A stretch of 64,000 bases of DNA from Microcebus murinus (Eukaryota; Chordata; Mammalia; Primates; Cheirogaleidae), in contig NC_134109.1 of assembly GCF_040939455.1 (NCBI RefSeq), forward strand, positions 37,651,501 through 37,715,500, given 5' to 3'. Shown here piece by piece: positions 22,291-34,829 of the stretch. Each line of letters opens with the position of its first letter. Within the stretch, counting starts at the first letter, position 1. Below the pieces are notes generated by a model. It was not told where the DNA came from and ran no database searches. It worked only from the letters and a program-made list of their open reading frames with translations. The position numbers were made by a program, and so were the translations under genes.

Positions 22291-24125
22291 GTGCCATTAC
22301 ACTAATATCATAAGCCTTATAGGTAGTGGCACAACCTTGCCTCATGTCTCCCTGTGGAGGAGCCTCTGATGAAATAATATTTCTCATCTCTCTCAGTATT
22401 CCCCACTCACTTCTTCAAGAAGGAAGAAACTGGTCTGAGTGTTGGGTTGGGGAGAGGGCACTGGGCATGCTCAGCCCCACCACCCATGCCCCATCCCACC
22501 TCTCTCCTTTCTCAAGCAAGCCTGCCTCCCCTTCTGGCAATCTTGCAGGGGCAAGATCTGCCTTCATAAGGGAGGCTTGTGGTTGTCTGGCACTGCCTAT
22601 GACTCGTGTGTAAATCTAACTCTGATTTAGGTTAGGAACGCTAACAGGGTTAGGAAGCCCATTATAGCCTCACATCCAAGCCAACTTTTCTAATCTAATG
22701 ATGCTGATATTTCAAGTTTTCTTCTGTCCGATGCCTCTCATGGTTGGTTCTGAAGTTGGTCCTCTAAAACCACAACAGCGATGATTTTCTGTCTCCTACT
22801 TCAGTGCCTATTGGTCATGCTGGCCTCAGTTTCCCTATTCTCCTCCTGTTCTGAGAGCACACAGGTGCAAGGAGATCTGAGACCCCTCCAGGCTGGTGGC
22901 TGAGCCCTGCTACACTCTGCTTGATGGTTATGTAGCAAGCACCCCTCTCAGGAGCATTCTGTATGCCTGTTGTTATTTTTCATTAGAAATAAATTTAGTC
23001 CGGGACTCTGTGCCTGGCACTCTCATCCCACAAAATTTTGGCCAGAACATTCCACTGTTTCCAAAACAAAGCTCTGCCTAATTGCCTCTGGCAAAATACT
23101 TGAAAATAAAATCCAAAAATTGAGGGAAGTAGATTGCTGACATTCATAATACCCAAATTGACACATTTGCCTGCCTAAAGAACTTGTGTCTAAAAGAAGT
23201 GAAAATAGAAATTCAAGCCTCATGATCCTTACCTGGGCATGTTCCCTGGATTTATGTGGAAAGCTCATTAGTCTATTCCCTAGCCTCTCTTGATTGGAAA
23301 ACACAGAGTACAGCTGTACAAACATTGCTCAAACAGCTTCCAAGAATATAAGCAGAGAATGGCTATGTCAAATAGCAGGTTTAATGAGAGCATTGCTGCT
23401 TAGAGATAGGAAATTTGCAAATGCTGGGTGTGAGGTGGAAAATGCAGACAGAATCATACAGAAATAAATGCTGAAGAACACAAAGGTTGGAGTGGACCTA
23501 TTTCACCTCAGGGATGACAAAGAAATAGAACAATCTTGGGATTTTACCCTATACATTTCCTAGAAAATTTTCCCACCAATGAACTATAACCCAACTATAA
23601 ATCATTTCTAAAACATCAGAATCTTGAGAGTTTCCATTAATTCGCATGAAAAATCAGTCTGAGAATCAGCTACAGCTCTTTTTCCTTTGTCCTGCCACTC
23701 AAGCATTGCATTGCCATGATCAACAACTTCTTAACAGGAATACTTTTGTCATTTTCTGGCTCTTCTAGAAGACAGGATATATGAGTAAAAGGAATATGGA
23801 ATATAATAGGTGTACATAATCATCTCTATTGAATTTTCTATGCCATTTTCCCATTCCCAGGGATAACTGGCAATTGTTCTTAACAAGACAGACACAACAC
23901 TTGACTTTGTGCCCAGGATAAGTCCTAGTGAACAACGTTGACCAGAAAACGCTTCTATCCTGGCCTTTGTCCTCCTTGATTTTGCCTCTCCCTCCCTTTG
24001 GTAATGTGGTTCTCATTCTTTTGCCTTCCACCCTGTTCAGAATCCCTACAAAACTGGATTTCAGATATACATGGAGTATAAGTCCTTTGTACCATAGAGT
24101 AAATTTAGTCACCACTTAGCGGCAC
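22291..24125. other. Unique sequence, no recognised feature
   Basis: No gene, RNA or nameable repeat. Frames at 22326-22613, 23023-23325 and 23765-24115 have no recognisable protein features. Confidence 0.4.
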
Positions 24126-24330
24126 TGACACTGACTGGTACTGGCACCCGACAACCTGTATTTGAATCCCAGTTCTGCCAGGCCTCCTTGTGGGATTTGG
24201 AGCAAGTTTATTCACTGCTCTAGGCCTCAGTTCGCTCATCTGAAATGGGATAATGGATAATCATACCTACTGCAGAGGTTTGCTGTGAGGATTAGAGGAG
24301 GGATTAAAAAATAACCTTAGTAATCATAAT
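24126..24330 (+). mobile_element. MIR SINE
   Basis: A long, well preserved MIR: ctgtatttgaatcccagttc, tgccaggcctccttgtggga, ggcctcagttcgctcatctg, aaatgggataatggataatc and tttgctgtgaggattagagg occur in canonical order on the plus strand. It is the best MIR in the window. Confidence 0.9.
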
Positions 24331-27084
24331 AAATGATAGCAATTACCAATTATTATAGTGTCTTTTCCAATGGTATTTATATTATAAACCTTATTTCACA
24401 TTGGAATGCATGAAGGATTAGCCGGAAAAATATTTGGTGGAGGTGGAAAAGTAGAGTATGCTGCTTGAATGTGAAGCTAAACCAATATTTCAAATAAAAC
24501 CTATGCTAAATAGATGTTTCGGAGTTTGTGACCAGTGTAGCTGAAAGGTGAGCTTTTCCAAAGGCATGTGGCACCTTTTAGCTCCCAGTAATAGTCCAGG
24601 GCTTGACCTCTTGCTGAGTATTCAAGAATGCTCCTTAGATTCCCACAAAGATCAGGGTTAAAAAGTAAACACCCCAAAGACCTGACCATACTTTAGCTGT
24701 GTCTAAACTCATTAGGTCAGTATAATACATTTTTCATGATTCTAAGAAATAAAAAAAAGAAGAAAAAGTTACAAAGACAATCAGGAAGACAGCTAGGTAG
24801 GAAAAGAATGTAGGAAAATACTACATGAACCATTTTTTCCAAACAGAATAGGTTACTGCCTGCCATAAGACAGTTTAAAAAATAATATCTACTGATACCA
24901 CTGCATTCCATAGATCAGGTGTTCAGTAAATATAAAGAGTAATCCATTCTGTCTATTACCTTAAATGTTGGATAGAATGGGCAGGAACCTTTGAAAAAGG
25001 GTCTTCCAAAAGTTTTGCTATATAAGAAAAATTTTCAACACTTTAATGGACACAAAATTCATGGAATTTCTTTTTTTCACTGGAAGAATATCATGAGCAT
25101 TGGTCTCTGACTGCAAAATATGTATATATAAAGATGTTTAGGCTCTGCGGAAATAGCAAGCTTTGCCTGTGGCAAATTCATAAAATTGTATAATTCCACT
25201 AGAGGCAAAAGTCTCAGGGTTTTCCTCATAGGAGCTATAGTCCCAGTTGAAAATGTGAAATTTTAGCTCAGAAACAAATCAGGGTATGTTTTGCAAAAAC
25301 TTAAACTTGATTGTCATATTTAGATTCTGTGTGAGGGTAGGCCATGCCAACATGGGGATGGTAGCAGTGAAGGAAGAGAAGATGAGTTCAGGAATCAGAG
25401 GAGGGAGAGAAGGCAAAGGATGGATGCACACTATTCTGAGAAGTGCCAGGCACAAGAGGTCCTGAGAAAGACCAAAAAGGAAAGGATACGACGATCAGCA
25501 TGCCATAAACTCATGGAATTAAGAAGCCTAGCATTTTGTTTAAATACCAGATTCAGGATATCAAGTCTCCCAACAAATATCCCAAGCCCACAGGACTTGT
25601 TTTCATAGGCTCTATTTTTGTCCATATTCAATCTCTTCTCTCTGTTCCTGCCTTTGGTATTTTCCTTTGATGAAAACTGTGCCAAGTTTTATTATATAGT
25701 TTCAAGGAGAAAAGATTTGCTTTTGTATTTGGACTGAATTTTCAAGATGTTATTTCCTAAAACAAGCTTTGGAGAAGAGCACACAAGTAAAAAACTTTAA
25801 GATGTTTCACCAACATCTGATTTTTTCCAAAGGATCCAAAGCCTCATACATTTTCAGCTTTGTTCTGTGGGTTCCAGCTTCTCACCTACAGAATTTTTAA
25901 TCACACATTACACACGAGACACAAAAACCAAACTTCGGAAGGGTTATGCAATGTGGAAATTTAAATATATAGTTTTTAAATGTCACTAATAAAGTACTCT
26001 ATTGGAGGTGGACTGGAGACCATGAATAAAACACCAAAAATTATAATGAGCCTCCCACTGTCCCTGAAAGACCCTTCGTGGTAGACTCACTCATTTTCTT
26101 CCTAACCCAGCCTGTATTCTCTCTTTCATTCTTCAGACAGAAGAAACAATGCAAAGGCTTTCAAGCACCAGAAGATACAAAGGTTTTATTTTGAGTACAT
26201 GTAACCTTTCCAGGCAACAGATCCAAATAAGAACCCACACTAAATATAGACTCTCGTCACTCAGAATTGAAGTACCTCTGGTCTAAAAGACACTGGGCTT
26301 GTAAAACATATTCAGCTCAGTGCCACTCCATGAGAACCACCTATCCTAAACCAAGAAGAAGCAATTCCATGTGGCCCTTGATAATTCTGTCAGATAGGAC
26401 ATTTCGGGATGGTCAGTGAGGATATATGTATATGAACACTGGAGACCATTCACTTAGAGTCATCCAATCAGAAAACACTCACCAGGAAGTCAAAGCTGAA
26501 GACAACACCATCCCATCTCACAGTCCAGTAAAGGAGTTAAATAAATGCCCAACTACCTGGAGCAACAGATCATTCAAGAAACACTGATGGTGCTGGTCTC
26601 TGCACCATGTATTCTATACCCTGAGCTAGATGGAAAATAAGGAATGAGAATTTAAACAAGGATATCAAGCTCTGCTGCAGTTTGTAAAGAACTGTTTTAA
26701 AAATTTCTCATCATGGAGAAGCGTGGGTTTTTTCTGCTTTAGGAGGACTTTGACCAATGAGGAGGAGTCGACTGCTGAGTGTGAGGATATGGGAACTTCT
26801 CATATACATGCACAGTGAGTGGTGACCTGGGAGGGAGAGCCCCAGGCACTCGTGGTGGTTAACAATGTTCACAGTTGCAACAAGACAGGGACACTGAGTC
26901 TAGGCGACTAGAGAGGGCTGCAGTGCAGAGAATGCTATCATAAAGGACTTTTTCATGGGAAGCCATGCGCAGGTATCTTACTAAATCACTGAAGGAATTG
27001 GGTTAAATAGAGTAAGATAATCACAAGTACCAGGGACATATATGCTGAAAACAGGAAACCAAGAACTGACAAGAAAAAAAGAAA
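24331..27084. other. Unique sequence, no recognised feature
   Basis: About 2.75 kb with no repeat that I can name and no supported gene. Short frames at 24501-24689, 25420-25608 and 25431-25685 are random. The region is AT-rich and even in texture. Confidence 0.4.
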
Positions 27085-27462
27085 AGTATCTCAATGGAAA
27101 AACAAACAGCACATGTAGTCACTATTAAATTGGAACTAACCAATGAGCACGTATGTAAACAGAAGGAAGTAAAACTCAGTGGAAATCAGCCAGGGGTACA
27201 GGGGAGAGGGGAGGAGTAGAGAAGGAAAAAACCAACCTAATGGGTACTATCAACACTGTTTGGGTGACAGGCACACCTCAGTGGAAATCAGCCAGGGGCA
27301 CAGGGGAGAGAGGAGGAGTAGAGAAGGAAAAAAACAACCTAATGGTTACTATCAACACTGTTTGGGTGACAGGCACACCTATAGCCAGGACTCAAGCATT
27401 GCAAAAGTGATCCATGTAACCTAAAACATTTGTACCCCCTTTATTTGAAAATTAAAAAAAAA
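27085..27462 (+). mobile_element. Lineage-specific L1 3' end with internal duplication
   Basis: It begins in the ctcaatggaaaaacaaacag segment, has an attaaattggaactaaccaa block, a purine-rich 3' UTR and the terminal aaaacatttgtacccccttt with an A tail at about 27452-27464. It matches the L1 at 2693-3114 in order and content, but its 3' UTR contains a tandem duplication (27175-27378). I could not find a clear target duplication. Confidence 0.85.
27175..27378 (+). repeat. 102-bp tandem duplication inside L1 3' UTR
   Basis: Two copies of a 102-bp unit, 27175-27276 and 27277-27378, each starting ctcagtggaaatcagccagg and ending gacaggcacac. They differ at only a handful of positions. Because 102 is a multiple of three, the duplication keeps one frame open (27179-27424) and yields two similar 34-residue blocks, which is a by-product and not a protein gene. 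Confidence 0.93.
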
Positions 27463-27535
27463 AAAGGAGAATCCCCTGCAGAACAGGGCCCAGTTGACAT
27501 TAATTCAGCTGCTATGCACCTAATGATTTAGCCTA

Positions 27536-27690
27536 AGTGTTTCTCAACCTTTATTCTGCATCTGAGTCACCTGGAGAATCTTGTTGAAATGTAAATTCTG
27601 ATTTGAGAAGGCTGGGGAGAGGCCAGCAATGTTGCCTCCAGGTGATGCTGCTGCTCTTCCTCCATGGAGAATCCACCGAGTAAGGAAGTA
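27536..27690 (+). mobile_element. MER5-like hAT-Charlie fragment
   Basis: The left end gtgtttctcaacctttattc resembles a hAT-Charlie terminus, followed by atctgagtcacctggagaat and cttgttgaaatgtaaattct, which follow the MER5/MER-type layout. The right end is not clear. Family name uncertain. Confidence 0.6.
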
Positions 27691-28099
27691 CCTGCAGCTA
27701 AAGCTTGTCTGGTCCTTGAAACCATCACAAACTAGCAGAGGAGCCTCTGGAACTAAGACGGTGGAGCAGCCTGTTCTCTGGAGTGTCTGTGGAGCTGGTT
27801 CACTTTCTGTCCATATGACTTTGTTTTCTTCTTGCAGAGTATGCAATTGAAAGAATATGACAAAGGTAGCACCAGAGATTTTCATGTGAGCTCTGTCTCC
27901 CGCACTCTGATTTTACAATCTAGGACAGATTATTCAATTTCCTGAGCCTGCATTCTCTAAAATCATAATTATATGGTCCTCAATATAGTGCTATTTTGAG
28001 AATCAAAACTGGACTATGTAAGCAAAGCATATAGTAAGACAACATATCAGTTCTTCCTTTTCTCCTATACTAAATAGTAAATATAATTACCATTGATAT

Positions 28100-28262
28100 A
28101 GATGCTAATTGACAAAACACTTTTACAGATCTTTTTATTCTGTCCTTTCAAAACCCACATTAGTGCACTCTAAAGATGAAGAAACTGAAGCTCCAAGAGG
28201 TACAGTGCAGTAATCAAGGCCCTAAGGTTTGGATGGAGCACACCTAGATCCAGATTCTCAAT
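28100..28262 (-). mobile_element. MIR SINE, antisense
   Basis: A gatgaagaaactgaagctcc block (the reverse of the MIR cctcagtttcctcatctg block), then aagaggtacagtgcagtaat and a following gcacacctagatccagattc, fit an antisense MIR. Weakly preserved. Confidence 0.6.
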
Positions 28263-28410
28263 CTATACTTTATAGAAACTTTGTCATTTAGAAAGAGTGG
28301 CACCTCCATTAAACAAAATAAATGTAAAATGCTGGAACTTCCAAATTAAATGTATTTTTGTCTGCTCCTTCAAAAAAATGCAATTATAATAAAAAAATAA
28401 TTTAAGTCAT

Positions 28411-28832
28411 TGTATTAGTTTCCTAGGGCTGCCATAACAAAGTACCACAAACTGGGTGGCTCAAACAACAGAAATTTGTTGCGTCACAGTTCTGGGGACA
28501 GGAAGTCCAAAATTAAGGGGTTGGCAGAGTTAGACTCTTCTGGGGGCTGTGAGGGAAGGATCTGCTCCAGGCCTCTCTCCTTGGCTTGTAGATGGTCATC
28601 TTCTCCCTGTGTTTCTCCATTTCATCTTCCCTCTGTGTATTCCTGTGTACAAATTTCTCCTTTTTGTGAGGATACCAATTATATTGGATTTGAGCCCACT
28701 CTAATTGCCTCATTTTAACTCGATTTCCATTGTAAAGACCCTATCTCCAAATAAGGTCATATTCTAAGGTCCTGGGTTAAAAGTTCAACAGATAAACTGG
28801 GGAAGAGAGGAAGTACCATCCAACCCCCAGGA
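28411..28832 (-). mobile_element. MLT1-type LTR (ERVL-MaLR), antisense
   Basis: The left edge tgtattagtttcctagggct and the following gccataacaaagtaccacaa, actgggtggctcaaacaaca, and later ccctatctccaaataaggtc are the reverse complement of an MLT1-class LTR of an extinct non-autonomous endogenous retrovirus group. It is a solitary LTR; no internal sequence is seen. The 5-mer gtcat occurs just before the left edge (28406-28410) and at 28833-28837, a possible target duplication, though the right LTR edge is not exact. The overlapping frames are spurious. Confidence 0.88.
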
Positions 28833-29689
28833 GTCATAAGCTCACAAAAACAAGTGAAACTGGCAGCAAAAGTCACTAGAGTTTTGGAAGATGAAAAATG
28901 GACAGAAAACTAAAGGATCTAAGAAATCCAACTGTCAGTTGCACACAGGAGAAACACAGACAAGAAACAGGGCTTTCATGATATGGAACACCAGAAAGCT
29001 TGAGAAATGGTGGTAACTCGTTTTCTCCAAATGGAAAGAGAAACAAAGGGCTGAAAACAAGATGTTTGTTGGAAAATACATATAAAGAGAAGTCACATCC
29101 CCAGGCATCCTCCCTGTCCACACACAGGATTTATTTGGTAGAGAACGTGAATAATGGACATTCCAAACATGGGGAGAATTGGGTTAGGGGAGGCACTCTG
29201 CTGAAAACAGACAGATTGAGTTAAAATTGGCATAATGAATGACAAGTCCCCCAACTCTCTTCTGCATTCTGTTTTAGGAACCCTGGCAGATAGGCAAATA
29301 CTGCCTGAGCAAGTAATTGGTAGAACGTTTTCTGGAATAATTGAATAGTTCCAGGAAAAAAAAAAGACTAATAGATATTGACATGTAGGTGTCCTTTCAG
29401 GAAATTTCTAGGTCCCTGCTCATTAGATCTTCAGAGAAAGGCAACAAGTTGTGCAGCTTCAACCATGCATATAGAATTTACAATCGTATTTAGTTCCTCA
29501 TTCTTTTTTAAAAACTATATTTATTGTAAAACATAGCACACATACAGAACATTGCCTGACAAACTTTATTCAATGAAATATCACATAGGAAACACCTTTG
29601 TAGACATCAGTTGACATTTTATTAGCCTCAGAGAAACAAAAAGCTATTGATTCTGTACCAAAAAAAAAAAAAAAAAAAAGAATGCTTTT
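28833..29689. other. Unassigned sequence with A-rich runs
   Basis: No supported gene or nameable repeat. An A run of about 20 lies at 29660-29679, immediately before the HAL1-like element. The 29500-29640 part could be an old L1 piece but is too weak to call. Confidence 0.4.
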
Positions 29690-31265
29690 TAAAAACTGGA
29701 TAGAGAATAAGAAAATACTGAAATTTACTAAAATACTAAAATTTATTGGAAGGACTGAAAGATAAAGTTAAGGATTTCTCAAAAAAGGCGGAAAATAGAA
29801 AGAAATAGTTAGAGGAACTTGAATAAAAAAAAAAAAAAAAGAATTCCAGGATACCAACCATTAATTTATGGGAGTTTCAGGAAGAAAATAGAAAAGAAAA
29901 CAGAAGGGAGGAAATGATCAAAGAACAGATACAGGAAAAATTCCTAGAACTAAAGAACATAAATTTCTGGATTTGAAGTGCCTACCAAGTGCTTGGCGCA
30001 GTGAATTGACACACACAAAAAAGCAAAATCACACTAAGCCACATTATCACTGAATTTCAGAACACCAGGGATAGATCCAGAGAATAAATCAAACTGCACA
30101 CAAAGAAAGTGGGATAAAAATTGTCAACAGGGCCCTTCGAGAGCAATACTGAAGTTAAAAGACAATGGAAAAAAACACTTCAAAATTTATAGGAGAGCAA
30201 GGTATCTAAGCTAAAAGGAAGAGATAGGAAAAAGAAAAAGACCACACAGCAAAAAACATGTGTGGTTTTATCTCACCTATACATTGAGGTGAAAGTAGAT
30301 GCATGGTGTGTAAATTGAATAGAAAAAGAGAATATGTATATTGCTTAAATGTAATCAAATTTTTAGAAGTATTCTAAAAATAATTATTTCCAAGTTCGGA
30401 TTCTCTACCTGGCCAAGAGATCAATCACATGTAAGCATAGCATCAAGACATTTTCAGGTGGTCAACATCTCAAAAACACCATCCCACGTACAGTTTTTCA
30501 GGAAGTTACAATAGGCTTTGCTTAATCACATGAGAGGACATCGGATCCAGGAAAGAGACAGATGGAGGTCCTAGAGAACACTTGTGTTGCAGTTCAAGAG
30601 AACAAGAATTAAAGAGAAGGACCAAGAATTCCAGAAGTATGTCCCTAAGAAGAAAAACAACCTGATAGATGAGCTGGTTTATCTGATATTTTAGAAGACA
30701 TAATTCCATGGGATTTTGCAATTCTGTTGCGGAGCTTGGAGAAAAGTGATGGTACTAATGGTTATATACAAGGAAACTAAGCACGCCAAAATGAGAGAGA
30801 TGTACACAAGAGGAAGAGAAACTATATGGCTTCAGGGGGAAAATGCTGTTTAATACAAAAAAAAAAAAAAGGAAGAGTAATCACAGTGCAGTATTTGAGC
30901 AAGAGAAGATCTGTGTATAGCAATAATATTGACAGAACAATGTTGGACTCCTCCACATTGGATGGAGGAGAAGAGCTGCAATGAGAGGAGAGAGGCAGAA
31001 AAGCAGACCCACCAAAATTAAAAACATAATACACAAAATATCTTAAAATTGGGGGCAATATTTAGCTATATGGAAATAAAAGCCAGAAGAAACTTAAAAG
31101 GTAAAAGTGGCTGCCTCTAAGGAGTGGAATCAAATGTGGAGGGAAGGGACAAGAGACTTTTTCTGTTGCTGCCGTTATTACATACCTTACAGCACTTCAA
31201 CTTTTTAAACTTTGTATATGAATTACTCTAGCAAATTTTTAATTAAAGAAGTAAAAATAATTAAA
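29690..31265 (+). mobile_element. HAL1-like (half-L1) element
   Basis: The text follows a HAL1-type course: caggaaaaattcctagaact, then the block near catttcagaacaccaggg with cacattatcactgaatttca, gagagcaatactgaagttaa, an A-rich middle, agacattttcaggtggtcaa, and a 3' part ending in ttacagcacttcaacttttt and an A/T-rich tail near 31260. HAL1 is an L1 relative that has an ORF1-like product but no ORF2. All frames are destroyed by stops. The stretch 30720-30900, including an A run at 30859-30872, may be a secondary insertion or a diverged part. Subfamily not determined. Confidence 0.68.
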
Positions 31266-31269
31266 TTCT

Positions 31270-31525
31270 TGGCATGATACACAGCACAAAGCAAGCAGCA
31301 ATAATGACAATAACTAACATTTACTGTGACCTAGACATTGTGCTATGCACATTACTTGATCTAATTTAATCCCTTCAACAACACCTTATCATATTACAGG
31401 TAAGAAAACAGGGCCATTAAGAGATTTTGTTCTTTTCCCAGGCGACACAGCTAGTAAATGTGAGACTCAAGGTTTGAGCCCAGTTTGGCTCCAAGATGCT
31501 CTTAACCCCCAAGCTACACTGCACA
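31270..31525 (-). mobile_element. MIR SINE, antisense, near full length
   Basis: The antisense MIR order is clear: ctaacatttactgtgaccta, gacattgtgctatgcacatt, aatcccttcaacaacacctt, cgacacagctagtaaatgtg, gtttgagcccagtttggctc and cttaacccccaagctacact. The element follows directly on the HAL1-like tail. Confidence 0.85.
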
Positions 31526-32179
31526 CAGAATGAAGATACCCATCATTACAGGGCTGGAGAACGTGCTAAGAAGTGCCACACCAAAGTCTTCTGACTCCAA
31601 ATCCCACATTCTTTTCAATATATCCTGTTTCATTAGAAAACTCACATTATATTTCCAAATTAACTCTAGGGGCATTTGCTAGAACCACAAAAATTAAAAA
31701 CATTTTGCATTTGATTAGAAATCTCTCCCTGGGAAATCTTTACTCATTTTGCTATACTAGGAATGCTCCTGTCATCTTCCCTCAATCAGAAAACTCCTCC
31801 ATAGCCCTAACAAAGGTAACTGAGTAGCTGCCCAACTCAGCACCATTCAACTTGCTGCCGCTCGGTTAACTTCACCCTTGTCCCCAAGACAGAAACGAGA
31901 GCAAGGCAGGAGTACCAGGAATGCTGGTACCAAAAGTTAAAGTAGGCCTTTCTCTCAAAGCACCCACTAATAAAGACAGAGTACTATTCAGGGGATTAAA
32001 CAGCTAATTAAGCAGGCTGAACAGGCAAAAATAATGAGAATAAATTCAGCCCTTTTAACTACCAAGATCTCGACTGAAATTATGATTAAAGGAATTCGCC
32101 AATTTATAATGTCCTTGTGATAAGGCTTCTGCCAGCGCGGACCTCATCAGACAGCGTCCCTTCTCTATCTGTTGACTTG
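31526..32179. other. Unique sequence with a candidate regulatory patch
   Basis: No gene. From 31980 to 32130 the DNA is repeat-free with homeodomain-like cores (cagctaattaagcaggc near 32002, attatgattaaagg near 32078), so it is a weak candidate for a conserved noncoding element. The remainder shows nothing that I can name. Confidence 0.3.
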
Positions 32180-32575
32180 ACTTCAGCCCCAGTGGCCTCC
32201 TTGTGGTTCCACAAGTATGCCAAAATGGTTCCCACCTCCCAGCCTTCACACTTGCTCTTCCTTCTGTCTGGAACATTCTCCCCTCAGATCTTTGCATGGC
32301 TCACTTCTCACCCAGGGATCAGCTCAGGTACCACCTCTTCAAGTAAGACTTCCCTGGTCACCCCTGTCAACTAGGCCACCCACTCTGGCATGTCTCTAGC
32401 GCTGTACCCTACTTTATCTTCTTCAGAATACAGTTTTATTGAACTGTTTCTCTACTTAAGTTCTCATTGTCTCTGTCCTCCACTACAATATAAGGTCCAT
32501 TATGTTGGCCGTATTGTTCACTGGTGAATCACCAGAGCCTCGAATAGAGTAAGTGGTAAATTCATGTTGGAGGAA
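32180..32575 (+). mobile_element. L2 3' region, long copy
   Basis: A sense L2 with its usual order: cttgctcttccttctgtctg, gaacattctcccctcagatc, ggatcagctcaggtaccacc, cttccctggtcacccctgtc, ttattgaactgtttctctac, aatataaggtccattatgtt, and a terminal segment near aatcaccagagcctcgaata. The L2 end agrees at the right. Both overlapping open frames (32117-32374, 32217-32399) are L2 by-products. Confidence 0.88.
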
Positions 32576-33770
32576 AAGAGGAAGGAAAAGAAAGGAAGAG
32601 GTCCACCCTCTTTAGCATTTCTCACGGTGGGATATATCTAGGTTATATCTGAGGTCTTCCGAGGACATTGTCAATGTGAACGTAAACCCATTCCAAACCT
32701 ACCCTGACATCATCACTATGGTTAGAAGTGAGATTTGGAGCTGCAAAAATGCCCCAGGCAGGAAAAGGGGACCCTGGCACCACAGAGAAGCAAATGAAAA
32801 TGGTAATCGTTATGTATAAGCACTGAGCACCAAAGATATTTAGGGAAGAAACATGTGTCAGGTCCTCTTACACAAATCAAGAGAACTTAGAAAGTAGAAA
32901 AATAGTAGTTAGAAACAAGCGGCCATTTGGAAACTGGAATTTCAAAGTCAGTTAGCTATTTGATGCCAGTGTCTAGGAATATAGCTGGATCTCTATTTTA
33001 AGAAGCAGAGCTGTCAGTGAAGCTATCCAGAATAATTTAATAATAGCACTTTGGATGAGAGGAGCTATAAAATTACAAATTTCTCTCAAGAATTCCAAGG
33101 CTTAATTTATATGAGACACCTTAAAAGAACTAAGTCCAATCTGGAAAAAGCTACACTAACTTCTTCCAAAAACTGAAGGAAGTTTTTCTAAGTGATGAAC
33201 TTAATTCATTTCAGCTTAGCCCAGATTATGCCAATGGAGATAGAAAAAGTCCTTTAAACTTATAGTATAACGTTAAGTTACAGTGAAACTTTTGGGTAAT
33301 TTGTTAAAGGCCAGGCTAGAAGACCGTGGGTGTCCCTCACCTCCTCTGAGGGGCAGAGGTTCCCCTGGCTCTGGCTGTCCCAATGACTCAGGCACATTCC
33401 CACTGATGTAAACAAGGCAGCCCTAAGGCAGCTAAGAGCTTTTTCAAGGTCATAAATCAACTGCTTTCTTTTTTAGGGGACTGGAAGAACAGAAAGAAAG
33501 GCAGAGTAATTTAAAAAGCAGAGATGCCAATATCAGTTAAATCATCCTCCAAAATTAAGTTTAATGAATTTCAATCCTCCCTTCCATATCCATTTTTTGT
33601 ACTGAACATGGCAGCATCAAGTAGAAGCAGCCAGTACAGTAGCATTAAATGGTCCCTGTTAGGGCTAAGTTGACCTTAGTTGAATTTCACATTTTTCAGT
33701 CAATGATATTCCTTTAGAGGCTGAGAGATTTCCTGCTGTCCCACAGATATTTCATTAGTTAGGGCTGTGG
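32576..33770. other. Unique sequence, no recognised feature
   Basis: No gene or nameable repeat. The frame at 33278-33460 on the minus strand is short and without features. Confidence 0.4.
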
Positions 33771-33958
33771 TTTTCAAAGTGTGACCCCCTCGCTAGCAAC
33801 ATCAGTTTCCCCAGGAAGCTTGTTAGAAATGCACATTTTTCAGGCCCCACCCAAGACCTACAGAATCCAAAATTCTGAAGGTGGAATCAAGCAGTGAGTG
33901 CTTTATCAAGCCTTCTAGGCAATTCTGATGCACCAAAAAGTTTGAAAATCTTTGAGTT
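33771..33958 (+). mobile_element. MER5A hAT-Charlie element
   Basis: Nearly full length: the left terminus tgtggttttcaaagtgtgac, then agcaacatcagtttccccag, cttgttagaaatgcacattt, ggccccacccaagacctaca, a central inverted symmetry and the right side aggcaattctgatgcaccaa with a gtttgaaaatctttgag end. A short non-autonomous DNA transposon fossil. Confidence 0.88.
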
Positions 33959-34470
33959 AGGACAATGCCATCCACTCAAACAAACCTGAAATTTTCAGTG
34001 ACTTAACATGGTAAACACTTCTTTCTCACTCACATAACAGCTCAGTGTGACTCACAGGGTGCTCAGGGGGCCAGTCTGCTTCCATCCCGAACCTCCTCCA
34101 TCCCACATGCCCTCTGCAGAGTCTGCCACATTTTTCTGACGAATAGGAGGAAAAGAGTAAAGTCCTATCTTCATCTTAAAATTCCTGGCTCAAAAGTAGC
34201 ACACATTACTTCCACTCACATTTTGGTGGCAAGAACTAGTTAATGGGCCACATCTAGATCCAAAGGGGACTAGAAAATATTTTCCTTGGCCAGGTGCGTG
34301 CCTTCTCACCACAAGTCTGTTCCATGGGGGAAGGAACACAAACCTGTGCCATGGCTGTGCAACCTGCACCCATCCAAACAGCAAACAGTGATATATCCAG
34401 GACAGGGGGACAAATAACCAGCCACACACACAAAGCCTATTCTCCAAAAAGAGGCCCAAGTTCATAATTC
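33959..34470. repeat. Unclassified old repeat-like sequence
   Basis: Phrases such as ttctttctcactcacataac, tgacgaataggaggaaaaga and tacttccactcacattttgg, gcaagaactagttaatgggc have the layout of an ancient mammalian repeat that I recall but cannot name. The frame 34190-34465 on the minus strand lies within it and is not a gene. Confidence 0.4.
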
Positions 34471-34517
34471 TAAGGCATGGATGTGATTGTTGCTAGTGTA
34501 ATGATAAGAGACTTTAA

Positions 34518-34680
34518 ACCAGTTTCTCAAATGTTAATGGGCATACCAATCACCAGGGAATCTAGATAAAATTTAGATCTGTTTTTAGGTCTAGAGTAGG
34601 GTCTGAGAGTCTGAGTTTCTAAACAGCTCTCAGGTGACTCTAGTGAACTAGTCCATAGACCACACGTTGAGAGCAAGAAT
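34518..34680 (-). mobile_element. MER5A-like hAT-Charlie element, diverged
   Basis: The left end accagtttctcaaatgttaa, the block taccaatcaccagggaatct, the ctctcaggtgactctagtga block and the right end gaccacacgttgagagcaag match MER5A-family organisation in reverse. Divergence is greater than for the copy at 33771. Confidence 0.68.
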
Positions 34681-34829
34681 TTAGAGGAGGCAACATGTAA
34701 ACAAAGATTAGTTTGTTCAGTATGTGATCGCCATATATAAAAATCTAATGTCCCCACAGTGATGTGCACACATGACCACAAATGATGGAACTAACTACCT
34801 CCCTACCCCCACTCGCTTCTCCCATCTCT

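Noticed and set aside
27175..27378. CRISPR-like or satellite array
   Set aside because: Only two adjacent units with no spacer pattern; it is a simple duplication in L1, and the DNA is mammalian.
27179..27424. Repeat-bearing 81-codon protein with two similar 34-residue blocks
   Set aside because: The blocks come from a 102-bp tandem duplication in a L1 3' UTR; there is no start context, homologue or upstream exon.
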